Part shown: piece by piece, positions 42,151 to 54,517 of the stretch | Numbering within the stretch: position 1 is the stretch's first letter | Layout: each line of letters opens with the position of its first letter | Assembly: GCF_019175285.1 (NCBI RefSeq) | Contig: NC_056523.1 | Coordinates: 292,844,542 to 292,908,541 of the forward strand | Origin: Sceloporus undulatus | Lineage: Eukaryota > Chordata > Lepidosauria > Squamata > Phrynosomatidae | DNA length: 64,000 bases | Direction: 5' to 3' | Program-made: the position numbers and the translations under genes | The notes under the pieces: model-generated | What the model saw: only the letters and a program-made list of their open reading frames with translations | Told to the model about the DNA's origin: nothing | Database searches by the model: none

Positions 42151-42666
42151 GTTTGTCATTGTAATGCATTAAGCCAATATTTCTGCTGAACTTTGTCAAA
42201 CTCCATCCTATTCCAAATTCCCTGAATTGTCCTGATCTTATTACTGCTTGATTAACACAATGTCACCGTCATCAACCAAAAACGTTCCTTTTGTAGCTCT
42301 GTAGTTAAAACCATCAACAAGATGGGAATCCCAATGAGTGCGAAATCCACCCAACTGCCTCAACACTATAAAAAGCCTGCCTTAGCACTCACACATTGGC
42401 TCTGTCTGAAATCAGGCAGGAATACTGCCAGATTTCATACAGACCTTTCAACACAGGCTGGCTGCTCTGCATGTTTCTGCTAGTCTTGTTGAGCCACTGT
42501 CCCTTCCATCATTCCCTGACTGAGGTCCACTTCTGGACTGGTAAGGTATTGCCTTCTCTCAATCCTGCTACAAGCTACTACCTTTAATTTTGTGTGTGTG
42601 TGAGAGAGAGACAATGCTATTACATGACTGGTGATTTTTCCCTTTGCTGTTAAACAATAAAACTAA

Positions 42667-43216
42667 GGCCCGTTCCGCACAGGTGTAATAGTACGGACTG
42701 GGTCCGTACTAGGGCTAGAAAGGGGCGTCCCTTCTGGACGCCCCTAACCCTAGTACGGATCGAGTCCATACAAAATGGCGGCGCCCGTTCCACAAAATGG
42801 TCATGACTACGTCACCACCGCGCCGCCTCCAAATGAGGCGGCACGGTTGTGACGTCATCGCACCACATGATGGCACCTAGAGTGCCCTTTCTGTGACGCG
42901 AGAAAAATGGAGCTCCTTCTGCGGTTTGCATTGCTGGTGCAGCCTTTAGACGGCTGCGCCAGGGACGCAAGGGAGAAAGGGGCCGAGCGGTCCCTTTCTC
43001 CTCCTCCCCGCCGCCATTGGGTGTCCTTGGGGCATGAAGCCCCAAGGCTGCACCAGCAATGCAAACCGCAGAAGGAGCTCCGTTTTGCCGCTTCGCTGCG
43101 GCCTGGAAAGTGGCGGATTGGGGCCTCGGAGGCTGCCGTTCTGGCAGCTGAGGCCCTGATCCGGTGAAGAAAGGGCCGGTTACAGGCTGCCCCAAAGGGG
43201 TGGTCTGTAACGTGCC
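42667..43216. mobile_element. PIF/Harbinger-type MITE, 550 bp, TAA target duplication
   Basis: TAA flanks both sides (42664-42666 and 43217-43219). Ends are GGCCCGTTCCGCACAGG and CTGTAACGTGCC. Sub-terminal CTAGTACGGACC-type palindromes and an interior CpG-rich core are shared with 13.53 kb. The open frames inside are GC artefacts. Confidence 0.88.
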
Positions 43217-43399
43217 TAAGTTTTACTTTGCACTCTGAGAGTTCTAGTTCTTAGATCTGTTATACAAAGGTGAGATCCTGATTCTTTGGGATTACCTGGA
43301 GCCCTGTTGCTGCTATTAATCTGAGCTAATACAATTCCCCTTTTATATATTATTTGTGGGTGCCATCTTTGTAACCAAGCAATTTGAGTAACAACAGTA

Positions 43400-43589
43400 C
43401 AGTGCTCCCACGTCATACACGGGTGCACTATATGCAGCTTTCAGCTTATGCTGAAAGCCATGCACCAGTACTGGCAATGGGGCACCATGTGCACAAGCCC
43501 CATTGTTTTCAATACTGCATTTGCAGTATTTCCTTTGCACTGGGGGGGGGGGGCCAGAATGGATCTCCCGTGTAAGGCAAGGTCCATTG
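43400..43589. mobile_element. Tigger-type MITE (CAGTGCACC family)
   Basis: 190 bp with TA on both sides. It begins CAGTGCTCCCACGTCATACA, ends GCAAGGTCCATTG, and carries CTTTCAGCTTATGCTGAAAG inside. Confidence 0.8.
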
Positions 43590-43786
43590 TAAATTAAAAT
43601 CTTTACACTATAGTTAACATGTATGGAAAATCCACACTGTATTAGGATTGTATAAACTAAATTCCAAAAGTACAAAGGGGCTTTCCATTCGGATTATTTT
43701 TGCGTTATTTCTCTTTCACACCAATGCAGCTGACAAACAACACCCACATTTTAAAATCCCATTTCTGCATGGGATTTGACCAAGTT

Positions 43787-44110
43787 GCCCTCCTTGTGAT
43801 ATACTCCCTAGAAGAGAGATCTTGCCCTTTGGAGACTCCCTGAAAGAAAGAAGTGGGCAGCAGGAGCTTTCCTAGGCTTCAGTCTACTTCCTCAGATGCA
43901 TTTGTATATTATAATAATGATGATGATGATGTAGAGAGATCTTGTAGTGCCCCTTGGAGACTCCCTGAAAGAAAGAAGTTGGCAGCAAGTGCTTTCCTAG
44001 GCTTCAGTCTAGTTCCTTGACCAAAAGCATCTGAGGAAATAGACTAAAGTCTAGGAAAGCTCCCGCTGCCAATTTCTTTCTTTCAGGGAGTCTCTACAAA
44101 ACCTCTCTAC
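43787..44110. mobile_element. Three Penelope-like pLTR units: two minus, one plus
   Basis: Minus unit 1 (about 43800-43905) has core CTGAGGA at 43895-43889, GAAA at 43871-43868 and GCTC at 43867-43864. Minus unit 2 (about 43930-44030) is diverged in the core. Plus unit 3 (about 44020-44110) has CTGAGGA at 44031-44037, stem TAGACT/AGTCTA (44040-44045 and 44048-44053), GAAA at 44055-44058 and GCTC at 44059-44062. All share GAAAGAAAGAAGT or TTTCTTTCTTTC edges and a GAGACTCCCTG block. A (GAT)n tract lies between units 1 and 2. Confidence 0.55.
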
Positions 44111-44142
44111 AAGATAAAAAGCATCTGGCTAAGCCTGGGGGT

Positions 44143-44150
44143 TATATAAA
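44143..44150 (+). promoter_or_regulatory. THBS4: Candidate TATA box upstream of THBS4
   Basis: TATATAAA lies some 527 bp upstream of the THBS4 ATG, in unique sequence just right of the Penelope-like units. A start site near 44175 would give a roughly 500-nt 5' UTR with a pyrimidine-rich centre (44390-44460). A start site closer to the ATG is equally possible. Confidence 0.25.
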
Positions 44151-44676
44151 TGGCAGGCTTCTTGGTGAGGCTCCAAGGGAAGGTCTTTGGGGCATCCTGG
44201 ACAGAGGGAGGTTGCAATGGAGGGCCTGTCCGGGAAAAGGAGGACCTGTGGCCATTCTTGTTGATCCCATTTGGGGGACACCTTTGTAACCAGGGATCAC
44301 TGGGAGATCTGGCTTGCCTTTGGCCAGAGACCTAGCCTCCAGATGCCCCTGGGGCTGGGGGGAGCCGATCACTTTTTGTGGGGGAATGGTTCTTCCCTCC
44401 CCCTTGCTCTCCTTTAGCTCCTCCTTCCTTCCTCCCCTCTTCCTTTCCTTTGGCTGCTCTGAGCCTTTGCTGATGCTGGAGCTCAGTGAGCGCCTTCTTG
44501 CCTTTGCAACAGGTAGTAGCTCCTTCCCTCCCTCCCTGCTCTCTCTGCCTGCTTCCATGCCTTTCTCCTAAACCCTGGCCCAGCCCTCTCCATCCGGACC
44601 CAGGCAGCAAGAGGCACCAGGGAGGCTCTTCCAGGCAAGGACCACCAGCCATCAGAGCGCCTCGATCGCGGGAAGG

Positions 44677-44773
44677 ATGGAGCCCCTGGCCAGACGCAGA
44701 GCCGCCTTCTTGCTTTTGCAGATCGCCTTGCGCCTCACTCCCGCCTTGGGCGCCCAGCCTCCGGCCCCCCAAG
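44677..44773 (+). CDS. THBS4: THBS4 exon 1 (signal peptide)
   Basis: It encodes [20 protein letters not shown], then [12 protein letters not shown]: a basic n-region, a leucine-rich h-region and an A-L-G-A cleavage-like motif. Donor GTAAGC at 44774. The upstream 44400-44640 is GC- and pyrimidine-rich, as expected for a 5' UTR or promoter. Confidence 0.92.
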
Positions 44774-47700
44774 GTAAGCAGGGGAGGGGGGCTTCCTTGC
44801 CTGGACGGGGAGGCATCCCTTAGCGCTTGGCTCCAGGATCCCCCCCCCCTCTTGATACCAAAAACCAGGGATACAAGGGCATCATGAAACGGTGTCCCTT
44901 ACATCAGTCAGTTTATTTCCTTCGACCAAAGTTAGGTGTCCCTTATAAAAAGTGGCTTGCTTTTGGAATTGATAGTATTTTTCAAGATTTTCAAATCGCA
45001 GGTGGTTGAATCCCTTGATTTAAAAACTCCATGGATAGAGAGGACCCTCTCTAGATACCAAAAACCCAGGGATGCTCAAGTCCCATTCCATACAATGGAC
45101 TTTATCACACTGGGGCTAATTTTGGCATTAAAGAGAGATTAAAGTGCATTTAAAGCATCCTGCAAATAAAGCACAAATGGTGAATAATTGCGCAAATGAT
45201 TATCATGCACAATTCCACAAATAAAGTGATATCAGATATCGTTGTTTGAAATTGTTTCGCCTAATTATGCGATTTTTCTGGGATATTCAGAAGATAAACT
45301 CCCAATCTTCTTTGTGTGATAAACTCTAATGGCATCATGAAATAGTGTCCCTTATATCAATCAGTTTATTTACAGTCTTCCTTCAACCAAAGTTAGGGGT
45401 CCCTTATATAAAGTGTCTTGCTTTTGGAATGGATATTATTGTTCAAGATTTTCAAGCCGTGGGTGATTGAATCCCTAGATTTTAAAAAAATCCATAGATA
45501 GAGAGGACTCCCTCTAGATACCAGAAGTCCATGGATGCTCAAGTCCATCCCATACAATGGCATCGTGAAATGGTGTCCCTCATCTAAAATGGCAAAATCA
45601 ACATTTGCTTTTGGGAATCTATATAACTTTTGAATATTTTGAAGCTGTGGATGGTTGAAATTGTGGATAAAAAAAAATCCGTGGCTACGGAGGACACTCT
45701 CCAGATACTTATAGATGCTCATATCCTATTCCATATAATGGCATAATGAAATGGTGTCCCTTCTATAAAGTGGCTTGGTTTTGGAATTTATATTATTTTT
45801 GAATATTTTCAAGCTGCGGAGGATTGGATCCATGGATTAAAAAACCACAATGAATCTAGAGGGCCAACTGTATCATTCTCACCCAAGAAAGAGGGACAAG
45901 AAAAGGTGTTCCCAGAATAGAGATTCAGAGATTATTATTATTATTATTTGCCTAGATCCCCCTCCCCTCCAACTTTTTGTTGACATTGGTTTGCTGGGTT
46001 TCTCTACTTGAAGTTTGCAAAGAAAAGAAAAGCAGAGGAAGAGAATGGGACTAGGTGGCCGAGGAGAATTCCCAACAGGATTCAGGAGTGTTTATTGTCC
46101 AGAGAAAGGAGTTTGATGGGAAACACATGGCAGCCCCCAAAGATCCTCAATCAGTGTTCCTCCTCCCTCTTCCTGCTGGAAGTGAAGAGGAAAACACACA
46201 GACACCAAAGCACCCCTTAAATTTATTCATCAGACTTAGCAAGGAGGTTAATTTTGGAAGTAATCTTTTGCCAGGATCAGGAGAGTACTTCCAGAAATAA
46301 ATTCTGCCTTAGGGAGTTTCTTTTGAATTAAAGTTTTGATTCAGCAAAATCAGAGCTGCAAGGTTTTTCATGACAGACTTTTCTCATTAAGGAATTCCTT
46401 TAGAATAAAAGATTACAAAGGTGTTTTAATTTGAAGTCTACTGCCTGAATTTATGCAAACAAATGTTAACTGATTCTTGTGGAGAATTTCTTACCTTGAA
46501 AAGGTTCTGGAGGACAAGGACATATTTACATTTTTTCTTTTCTTCAATTTTTTAAAATCTCTTTTCCCGTGCTTCTCCTTTTTGGTCTGGACTGAAAAGA
46601 TTAACAGGTTTATAAATCTAGCGTCCTTTTTGTGTCTATGCATGAGAAATATTACAATTTTATAGTAAATGTATTAATCTTTAAGTCATCACAGTACTCC
46701 TTGTTGCTTTTGCTGCAACAAACTACAAATGAATGTGATCCATTTCTTCATTCAGTTAAAAAAAAAATACCAGAGCTTTAGCTATGAAAATATGCTATCT
46801 GAATATAAACAATTTTATGTGTATCTCTAACAATAACTTTAAATTTATTTTTCAAAAATAAATGATTGATTATATTACCAAAATTCTCCTCAGAAGTGAA
46901 TGAAATAATGAACTTCTGAAATAATTCGGAACTGGATTATTTAGTTTAATGGGACTTACTCCCAGGTAAGCCTCCTTACAGGATTGCAGCCTTTGCTGAC
47001 GGCATCAATCCAAAACACACTTATTGGAGCATGTCCCATTGAACACAGTGAGATTTATTTCTGAGAAAACATGCATATGTTTATACTGTGATATATTTTA
47101 ATTAAAAATTATACCCTGCTTTGTTTTGTAAAAATGACCCAATCAATCAAACTCAAATGAAACAAACCAATACTGTAGGAAGTGTCCAATGCAATACAAC
47201 AAAGGGAAGGACAACAAGAACAAAAAAGAACAGCAAATACGAAAGTCATCATACCCAGCAGAAACAGGAGTAAAAGCCCAACCAGAATAAAGAAACAAAA
47301 TTTTAGTTTCTCCAGAAGGCTACTTGGAAGAGGATGGATTTTGCCTGATGATGAGAGCCATGTAATGTCTAAGCCCTGGGAAGTAAGGGTGACCACTTAT
47401 GCCCTGGCAAACAGAAAACGCATCACCCAGAAAGAGGTCAGAAAAGACACAGATCTTCATAAACTTTGTATATGTTAATTTATACATAGAGGTGTCCATT
47501 TATAAATAAATGCTGTAATTTAAACAAAATACTGTAGATCTCACTGTGCTGGGGAAGGCTGCAAGTTGTTATTGTGTGCCTTTAAATGATTTCTGACTTG
47601 TGCTGACTCTAAGGCGAACCTATCATAGGGTTTTCTGGTGCTGAGAGTGTGTGACTTACCTAAGGTCACCCACTGATTTTCCTGGTGGACTGGGGAATTG

Positions 47701-50700
47701 AACCTTGATCTCCAGAGATTCAGTCCAACCCTCTAACCACTATGCCATGCTAGCTCTACAACATTTTCACAGATAACAATTAGGACACATGTGGTCATGC
47801 AGCATCAGAGTGTGTTCAAGATAGCAAAACTGATTAAGAAGGAAGAACTCACAAGCTAGGAGAGCCTGTAGCAGGCCAAGAGCAAGGTTCAGCCTCCTTT
47901 TCATCTCCCCTGCTAAGTCAGTTGAGAGCAAACTTCTTTTACCCTTGGAACCCAGATTGAAGTAACATCTGAAGTAAGCCCAAATGATGGAGGAAAGTAG
48001 GAGTGGAGACAAAAATGGGAACATTTTAAAAGCAACTGAAAAAATGAGACAACAGAGGATTAATAGGACTGCCTCTGACAAACTGGGACAGTTGGAAGGT
48101 ATGAGATTGTGTTTGAGTGACTTAGGTGCTGTCAGGATGCTACTCTCTATCCAGGGTCTTTATTCTCCTTTCTTAGAGTTCACCCTTAAACTGAATTTCA
48201 AATAGAGAGTGCCAGTGATGTCACTAGCTAGGGTGTCACCCAGTGTGGAGGGTGTTACACAGGAAGGGCACCTGTTCACCCCTCCTGTTGCTCCATCACT
48301 GACCTTCCATCCCAGGGAGTCAGCCCAGCAACAGAGCAGCCGGGAAGGCTGTGCGTTTATTCCTCCTGCCCCAAAGGGGAAGGAGGGCCCAACCAGGTGT
48401 CACCCCTCCTCTGAGGTGTCACCTGGTGTAGTCTACACCCTCCACCCCAGTGATGCCACTGGAGAATGTTTGCCAATACAGAAGACTCTCCTTTGACAGC
48501 CATTCAAATGAGGTATTGCCTTCTGTAAAGTAGGACACATGGTCAGTTTATGTGGAGAGCATTTTACAAAGTTCAACTAAAAAGGATGCATCTTCAATCT
48601 GCAAAACTGTCCAGAGAAGATTTCTGATGTCGATTAGAACACTTCTATTATCATTGTGATATTGCCTTTGTAAGCTGTAGATGTAGGAGGTTACCACAGG
48701 CAACTTATCCCATCTTTTCCCTGATGGGACACATGTGCAGTTAATTGTCAATGATGGATCTTATTGCATTCTTCCCTGGCCAGGCGTATGCAGCCCATAT
48801 GCAGCCTATATGTAACCCATGCTTGTCCTGTGGCATTTCAAAAATTGGATTTTTCTATTTTTGAAAAGCTGTGGAATAAGCCTGGGTTGCATATGGGCTG
48901 CATACTCCCGGCTATGGGAGAATATGATAAGATCTGTCACTGACAGTTAAATGCACATATATCCCATTGGGGGGAAAAAGATGGGATAAATCATGTGCTA
49001 TAATCTCCCGAAACAAACTGGAGCAGTGGTTTTCAACCTTCCTAATGCCGCAACCCTTTAATACAGTTCCTCATGTTGTGGTGACCCCCAACCATAAAAT
49101 TGTGGTGTCACGGTTCCTAAGACCGTCGGAAATATGTGTTTTCCAATGGTCTTAGGCGACCCCTGTGAAAGGGTTGTTCGAACCCCAAAGGGGTCATGAC
49201 CCACATGTGAGAACTGCTGAAGTAGAGAGTTAAGTTCCATTGAGTTCAGTGGCACTTACTTCTGAATACAAATGTTAAGGACTATGCTTCTGGAGATACT
49301 TTGTTACTAACTGCTGGAGACTGTTGCACTTTGGGCCTATCATGAGAAGACATGACTCACTAGAAAACATAATAATGCTTAGAAAAGTTGAAGACAGTAT
49401 GGATGAATAGATTCAATCATTACAGATTACAGATGGATAGACTCAATCAAGGAAGCCACTGGCCCTGAGTCTGCAAGACCTGAGCAGGGCTGTTGATGAC
49501 AAGATGACTTGGAGGTCTCTTATTCATGAGGTTGCCATAAGTCAAAGTCAACTTGACTGCAGTTAACAACAACAAAGGGAGAGGGATTCTTTAAGGCTGA
49601 AACAGTAATATTAAATGTTTTGGTCCCACGAGTCATCTAAACAGGTCACTGTGGAATGGGGTAGGAATGTTTCTTTTTCTCTGTGTGGACACGGCTGCTG
49701 TCTCTGTGGCTCATTTGCATCTCTCCCTCCATCCCATCGCTATTTAATGAGTGTAGATGCTCCTCTGGAATGTGGCAGCGGGCAGGAGCAGGTTTTTGAA
49801 TGAAGCTTAAGGGGCTAGCAAACAGCCTCTTGTGACTCATCCAAAATAAGACATTTGTGCACAGAACCTCAAGTCAAGTGCATACATCAGCAACAGGTTT
49901 CCAGCCTCATATTTTGGGACTGTGGCTGTAGATCACCTCAAAGAAGTTTGGAATGAGAAAATTATTGTCCACTTTGGCTGCATCTGCATTGCATAAATAA
50001 TCCCGGTTGGCACCACTTTAACTGCCATGGTTCAATATTATTGAGTCCTGGGAACTGTAGTTTGTTCTGGCACCAGATCTCAGAAAGTTAAATATCTAAT
50101 AAAACTAGAAATCCCAGAATTTCATAGCAGTGAGCCATGGCAGTTAAAGCGGTGTCAAACTGCATTATTCCTGCAGTGCAGATGCAGCCTCTGAGGTCTT
50201 TTTTCTGTTTTGCTTTACCTTAATTGCTTCATTATGCCTTCCTAAATATGGAGTACAGACAATGTTTAGCAGTTGTGAAGAGGAAATACAAGGCACTTGA
50301 AAGTAGAGAAGTGAAGGAAATTTGGAAAGAATGAAGGCAGAAACACAGAAGGGGAGGAGAGAGTATTTAAGAACAAAGCACAATTCAAAGGATTTTTAAA
50401 GGGCATGGGAATTTAACCTGTAATTTTCAGGATAACAGCTGTACCTCAGTTAATGGAGTAGATGTGTTCCTGGGTATTACTTAACACAAAATTTGGTACC
50501 AGATGCAGAAATAACATGGAAAGAATAAGAATATGTTCCTACACTTACAAAAGAAGAGTAATTCAACATGTTTGAGCAATTTTTTTATTCAAAACTAACA
50601 ATATGCACCTGTAAAAAGAAACCAGGTCAGGTGGGCCTTGCACAAGTTTTTTTTTAAGGAACTTTCTATAGACCACTTGAAAGGTTTTTCCAAAATGAAT

Positions 50701-53700
50701 TCAAGAATTTCTTTTTATTTCATGAGCCTCCATTTTTCTTAGGATCTTCATTTTGACAGCTAGATCTACTTTGTTTTTGTTTTTTTAAACATGCTTGGGG
50801 CATCTAGTAAGGCAACCTTACCTAACTTCTCTATTTCTCTATTGTTTGCTCTTTACTCATACTCAGTAAGGGATTCTTGAGGCAGTAACTGTTTGTCTTG
50901 CCTGGTATAGGTAAGCACATACAGCTACATAAGAGTAAAGTAGAATCCTATTCTTTGGAGATTTTCACATGGGAACGGGATAGGGACGAGATTGCTCCCC
51001 TGACCTTATCCCCTCCTTAAACCATCCGAGACTGCGATGGCACAAAAGGCTTTCAAATCATAGTATCAATTCTGTCATTAACCTGGCATTAAAGTGGCAT
51101 TGCATTAACGTGAAATTCCATTACTTGTCTGGCAGATCTTTTGCAGTAGTTGCAGGGGGTCAGACTTCTTCTCCTGTTCCCTTATCTGTTGGAATTCCCC
51201 AGGGCTCTGTTCTGGGTCCCCTTCTGTTTTCTCTCTACACACTGTCCTTAGGTAAACTCATCAGCTCTTTTGGCTTTTCCTACCATCTGTATGCCGATGA
51301 CACCCAGCTGTATCTTTCTGCCCCTGACCTTTCTCCAAGGCTTGAACAGCAAGTCTCGTCTTGCCTTACAGCTGTCTCGCAGTGGATGCGCCATCGGAGT
51401 TTGAAGCTCAACATGTCCAAGACGGAGCTTCTTGTCTTTCCTCCTAAGCCCACCCTTCAACACTCCTTTTCTGTCTCTGTGGACAACATTTCTATTCAAC
51501 CAGTCCAGCAAGCCCGCAGTCTTGGTTTTATCTTTGACTCTTCTCTGTCGTGTATCCCTCAGATCCAGACCACAGCAAAGGCTTGTAGATTCTTTTTGTA
51601 CAATATTGCCAAAATCAGACCATATCTCTCCACCTCTACTGCCAAGATCCTGGTCCATGCCCTAGTGATCTCACGACTGGATTACTGTAACGTCCTCCTG
51701 GCTGGGCTTCCTCTTTCTCACCTTTGTCCTTTAATCTCTGTCCAGCATTCAGCTGCATGCATTATCACTTCCACCCACCGCTCTGACCACATCTCCCCTG
51801 TGTTGGCATCCCTTCACTGGCTCCCCCTCCCTTTCCACATTCAGTATAAGCTCCTGCTGTCCACGTTTAAAGCCCTCCATGGACTGGCCCCTCCTTACTT
51901 ATCAGACCTTCTTTCTCCTCACCTTCCCATCAGGGCCCTCCGTTCTGGTAGTCAAGGGCTCCTGTCTCAGCCCAGGATTTCCTCTGCCCCATCCCGGATT
52001 CGCCCCTTTTCACTCGCTGCCCCCTCACTCCTGGAACCTTCTTCCCCCACAAGCAAGAGCCATCACTTCTTTAACCAGCTTCAAAATGGAGTTGAAAACC
52101 ATCCTGTTCAAAGAAGCCTTCCCAGGCATTGCATAATTGTCGCTTACTATCTGATGTTCTTTTGTTGCCTGTTTATCGATCCATTTCCTGTATTGCTATG
52201 TATTGTATATGTATTATCCTACTTGAGAGTATGTATTTTCCCTGGAAAATGATTAACCTTCCATTTTGAAGCCAAGCCCTCCCTTCAGTCCATCTGCCTT
52301 GGTCCAGGCCTCAGAGGTAGAGAGGAACTGCTGGACCTCTTACCCTTTCCCGCCACCACTCCCTTCTCCTTCTGTGTCATGTCTTTTTAGATTGTAAGCC
52401 CGAGGGCAGGGAACCGTCTAACTAAAAAGACTGCATGTACAGCGCTGTGTAAATTTACAGCGCTTCATAAATAAAGGTTAATAATAATAATTAATGCAAA
52501 ATGCTGGCCAATGTCACTTGAATGGCAGTTAATGGTGGTGTGATAATGATGGGATCTGTGTGACTTCATCTGAAAGCCTTTTGTGCAATTGCCATCATTC
52601 ACTCTTCCTGGATGGGATGTACGAATCCTGTCTGAAAATCCTTCCCGCGATCGCACGGGAAGGATGGGAACATGATCACTTGTCTGATAATCCTCTTCCT
52701 ATTCTTCCTATTTTAAACTTTATTGCATTATTGCTATACATTGCTACAGCCTGATACTGAAAATCTGTGTTTCCCCAGCCCTTCTTCACCATCCTCCCAA
52801 TGTTAATGCTACTAAAAAAAATTATTCCATCTAGGCAGAGGACAACAAGGAAAAGAGAAGCTGGTCTGGCATAAAAACCTTTGTAAAAAGGAGCTTCTTT
52901 GTTAACTCTATGCCTGTATTACTTAATTATTATGAGTTTAAGTACTAAGCTATATCTTTAAAAGCTCCTTAATATTGCAGATGAAAAGACCTCAAGCTAA
53001 TGTTCTCCCCAATAAATGCAGGACATGAGTCTAAAAAACTGCCTTCTTGTATCTAAATATTAAAAAAAATATATTGTATCTAAATCCATCCAAAGTGATG
53101 CAGCTGAAAATGTTATCTCTGTCTTTAAAATTAGTGTATTACATGTGGTTAAGTTATCTGAATTATGACTTTAATTTTCAATACGATTCTTCACAACCAT
53201 TAATAGCTACTATGGAAAAGGATATCCTCCTCTCCCTCCCCACCACATATATACTTTGCTTTGAGAAGTTCATTCAGAAAATATTGAGCTTCTTTTTCTA
53301 AAGATGCCAAACTGTGTCCGAGTGATCTCTGGATTGTGTGAACAATTGGTTTAATTCACTGAGGGAAGTCATGCATTCTGTGTACACTTGCAAGCTTACA
53401 TGTTTTTGTAGGTGCTCCATTCTTCTGTGTCAATTAGCTTCTGATAGTGTCAGCAGCTAGTTATTCTGACAAATATGGCCACAACAATTTAGTACATCAT
53501 CTTTGTGTCTCTTCGGTAAATGGCTTATCTGGAGAAAGATGAGAAATTTACCGCTTCTCTGCTTCCTCAGTTTTCATTGGTCCAGATAGATGGTTAAATT
53601 CTCCACATTACTAGACAAGATGTTACAGATGGCCCACTTTGATACTGGCCATGGTAATTTGTCACTTAGTAAAGTGTCTATGTTGGCTGGAAGATTTTGG

Positions 53701-54486
53701 AACTGGCAGTCCAAACTAGTAACTTTTCCAAACGGTATTTTGCAAGCCATAGTCCTTGTTTCACACAGTGATGACAACATGGTTGAAGAATATAGTGTGT
53801 GCGCTTCTCCTATATTACATACATAAATGTGCAACAATGCAGTGGTATCACCAGGGGGATACAGGGGGTGCAGTCTGCAATGGTGACACACCAAAAGAGG
53901 GGTGACACCTGGGGGTAAGAAGGGATGAGCATGCCCTTCCAGGGTTCACCAAGGAGACAGCTTCCTCTCAAGGAGGAGACTGTCCTTGCAGCAGAGGAGA
54001 AGGGCAACCATACCCCTTCAGGCTTTGTCGAGGTGGAAGTTCTCCCCTAACAAGGGAGCTGCAATGTCAGCAAAGCCTGGAAGAACAAGTGTACCCTTCA
54101 GGTTTCGTTGCAGTGGTGACTCCCTCCTCAAGAGGAGGCTGCTGCCACGGCAGAGAATAAGGGTGAGAGCACCCATTAGTCCCCCTGGCAGCCCTCTCCC
54201 ACGCCGAGGTGGGGATGCCATTGCATAGATGTTCTATATGGATGCCCATGAAAGTCTAATTTGCATCACCCAGTCCTTTTTTTAAGGAGAAAGAATCACA
54301 CGTGAGTAGTTCATAGTTAGGGCTGCCCCAATTCATTGTGTTATGTAAAGTGAAGAAAAAGATGGCACTCCTTCCTGTTCCATATACTGAGACAGTGTCC
54401 TTCACTACCCTTGAGAGCACCTGGCTAAATTAGTGGAGATAGAGGAAGCTACATGGCATGCAGCCCTAACACACAGCTCTCCTACC

Positions 54487-54517
<31 letters not shown>

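Noticed and set aside
41628-42172. 178-codon and 115-codon overlapping frames
   Set aside because: They run through a foldback MITE, a Tigger MITE and a CR1 tail in turn, so they are accidental.
42812-43195. 127-codon antisense frame
   Set aside because: It lies within the CpG-rich Harbinger MITE; an equivalent frame at 13680-13964 is likewise element-internal.
44142-44887. Frames of 130-146 codons around THBS4 exon 1
   Set aside because: They are shadow frames on both strands of the GC-rich THBS4 5' region; the real exon is 44677-44773 in another frame.
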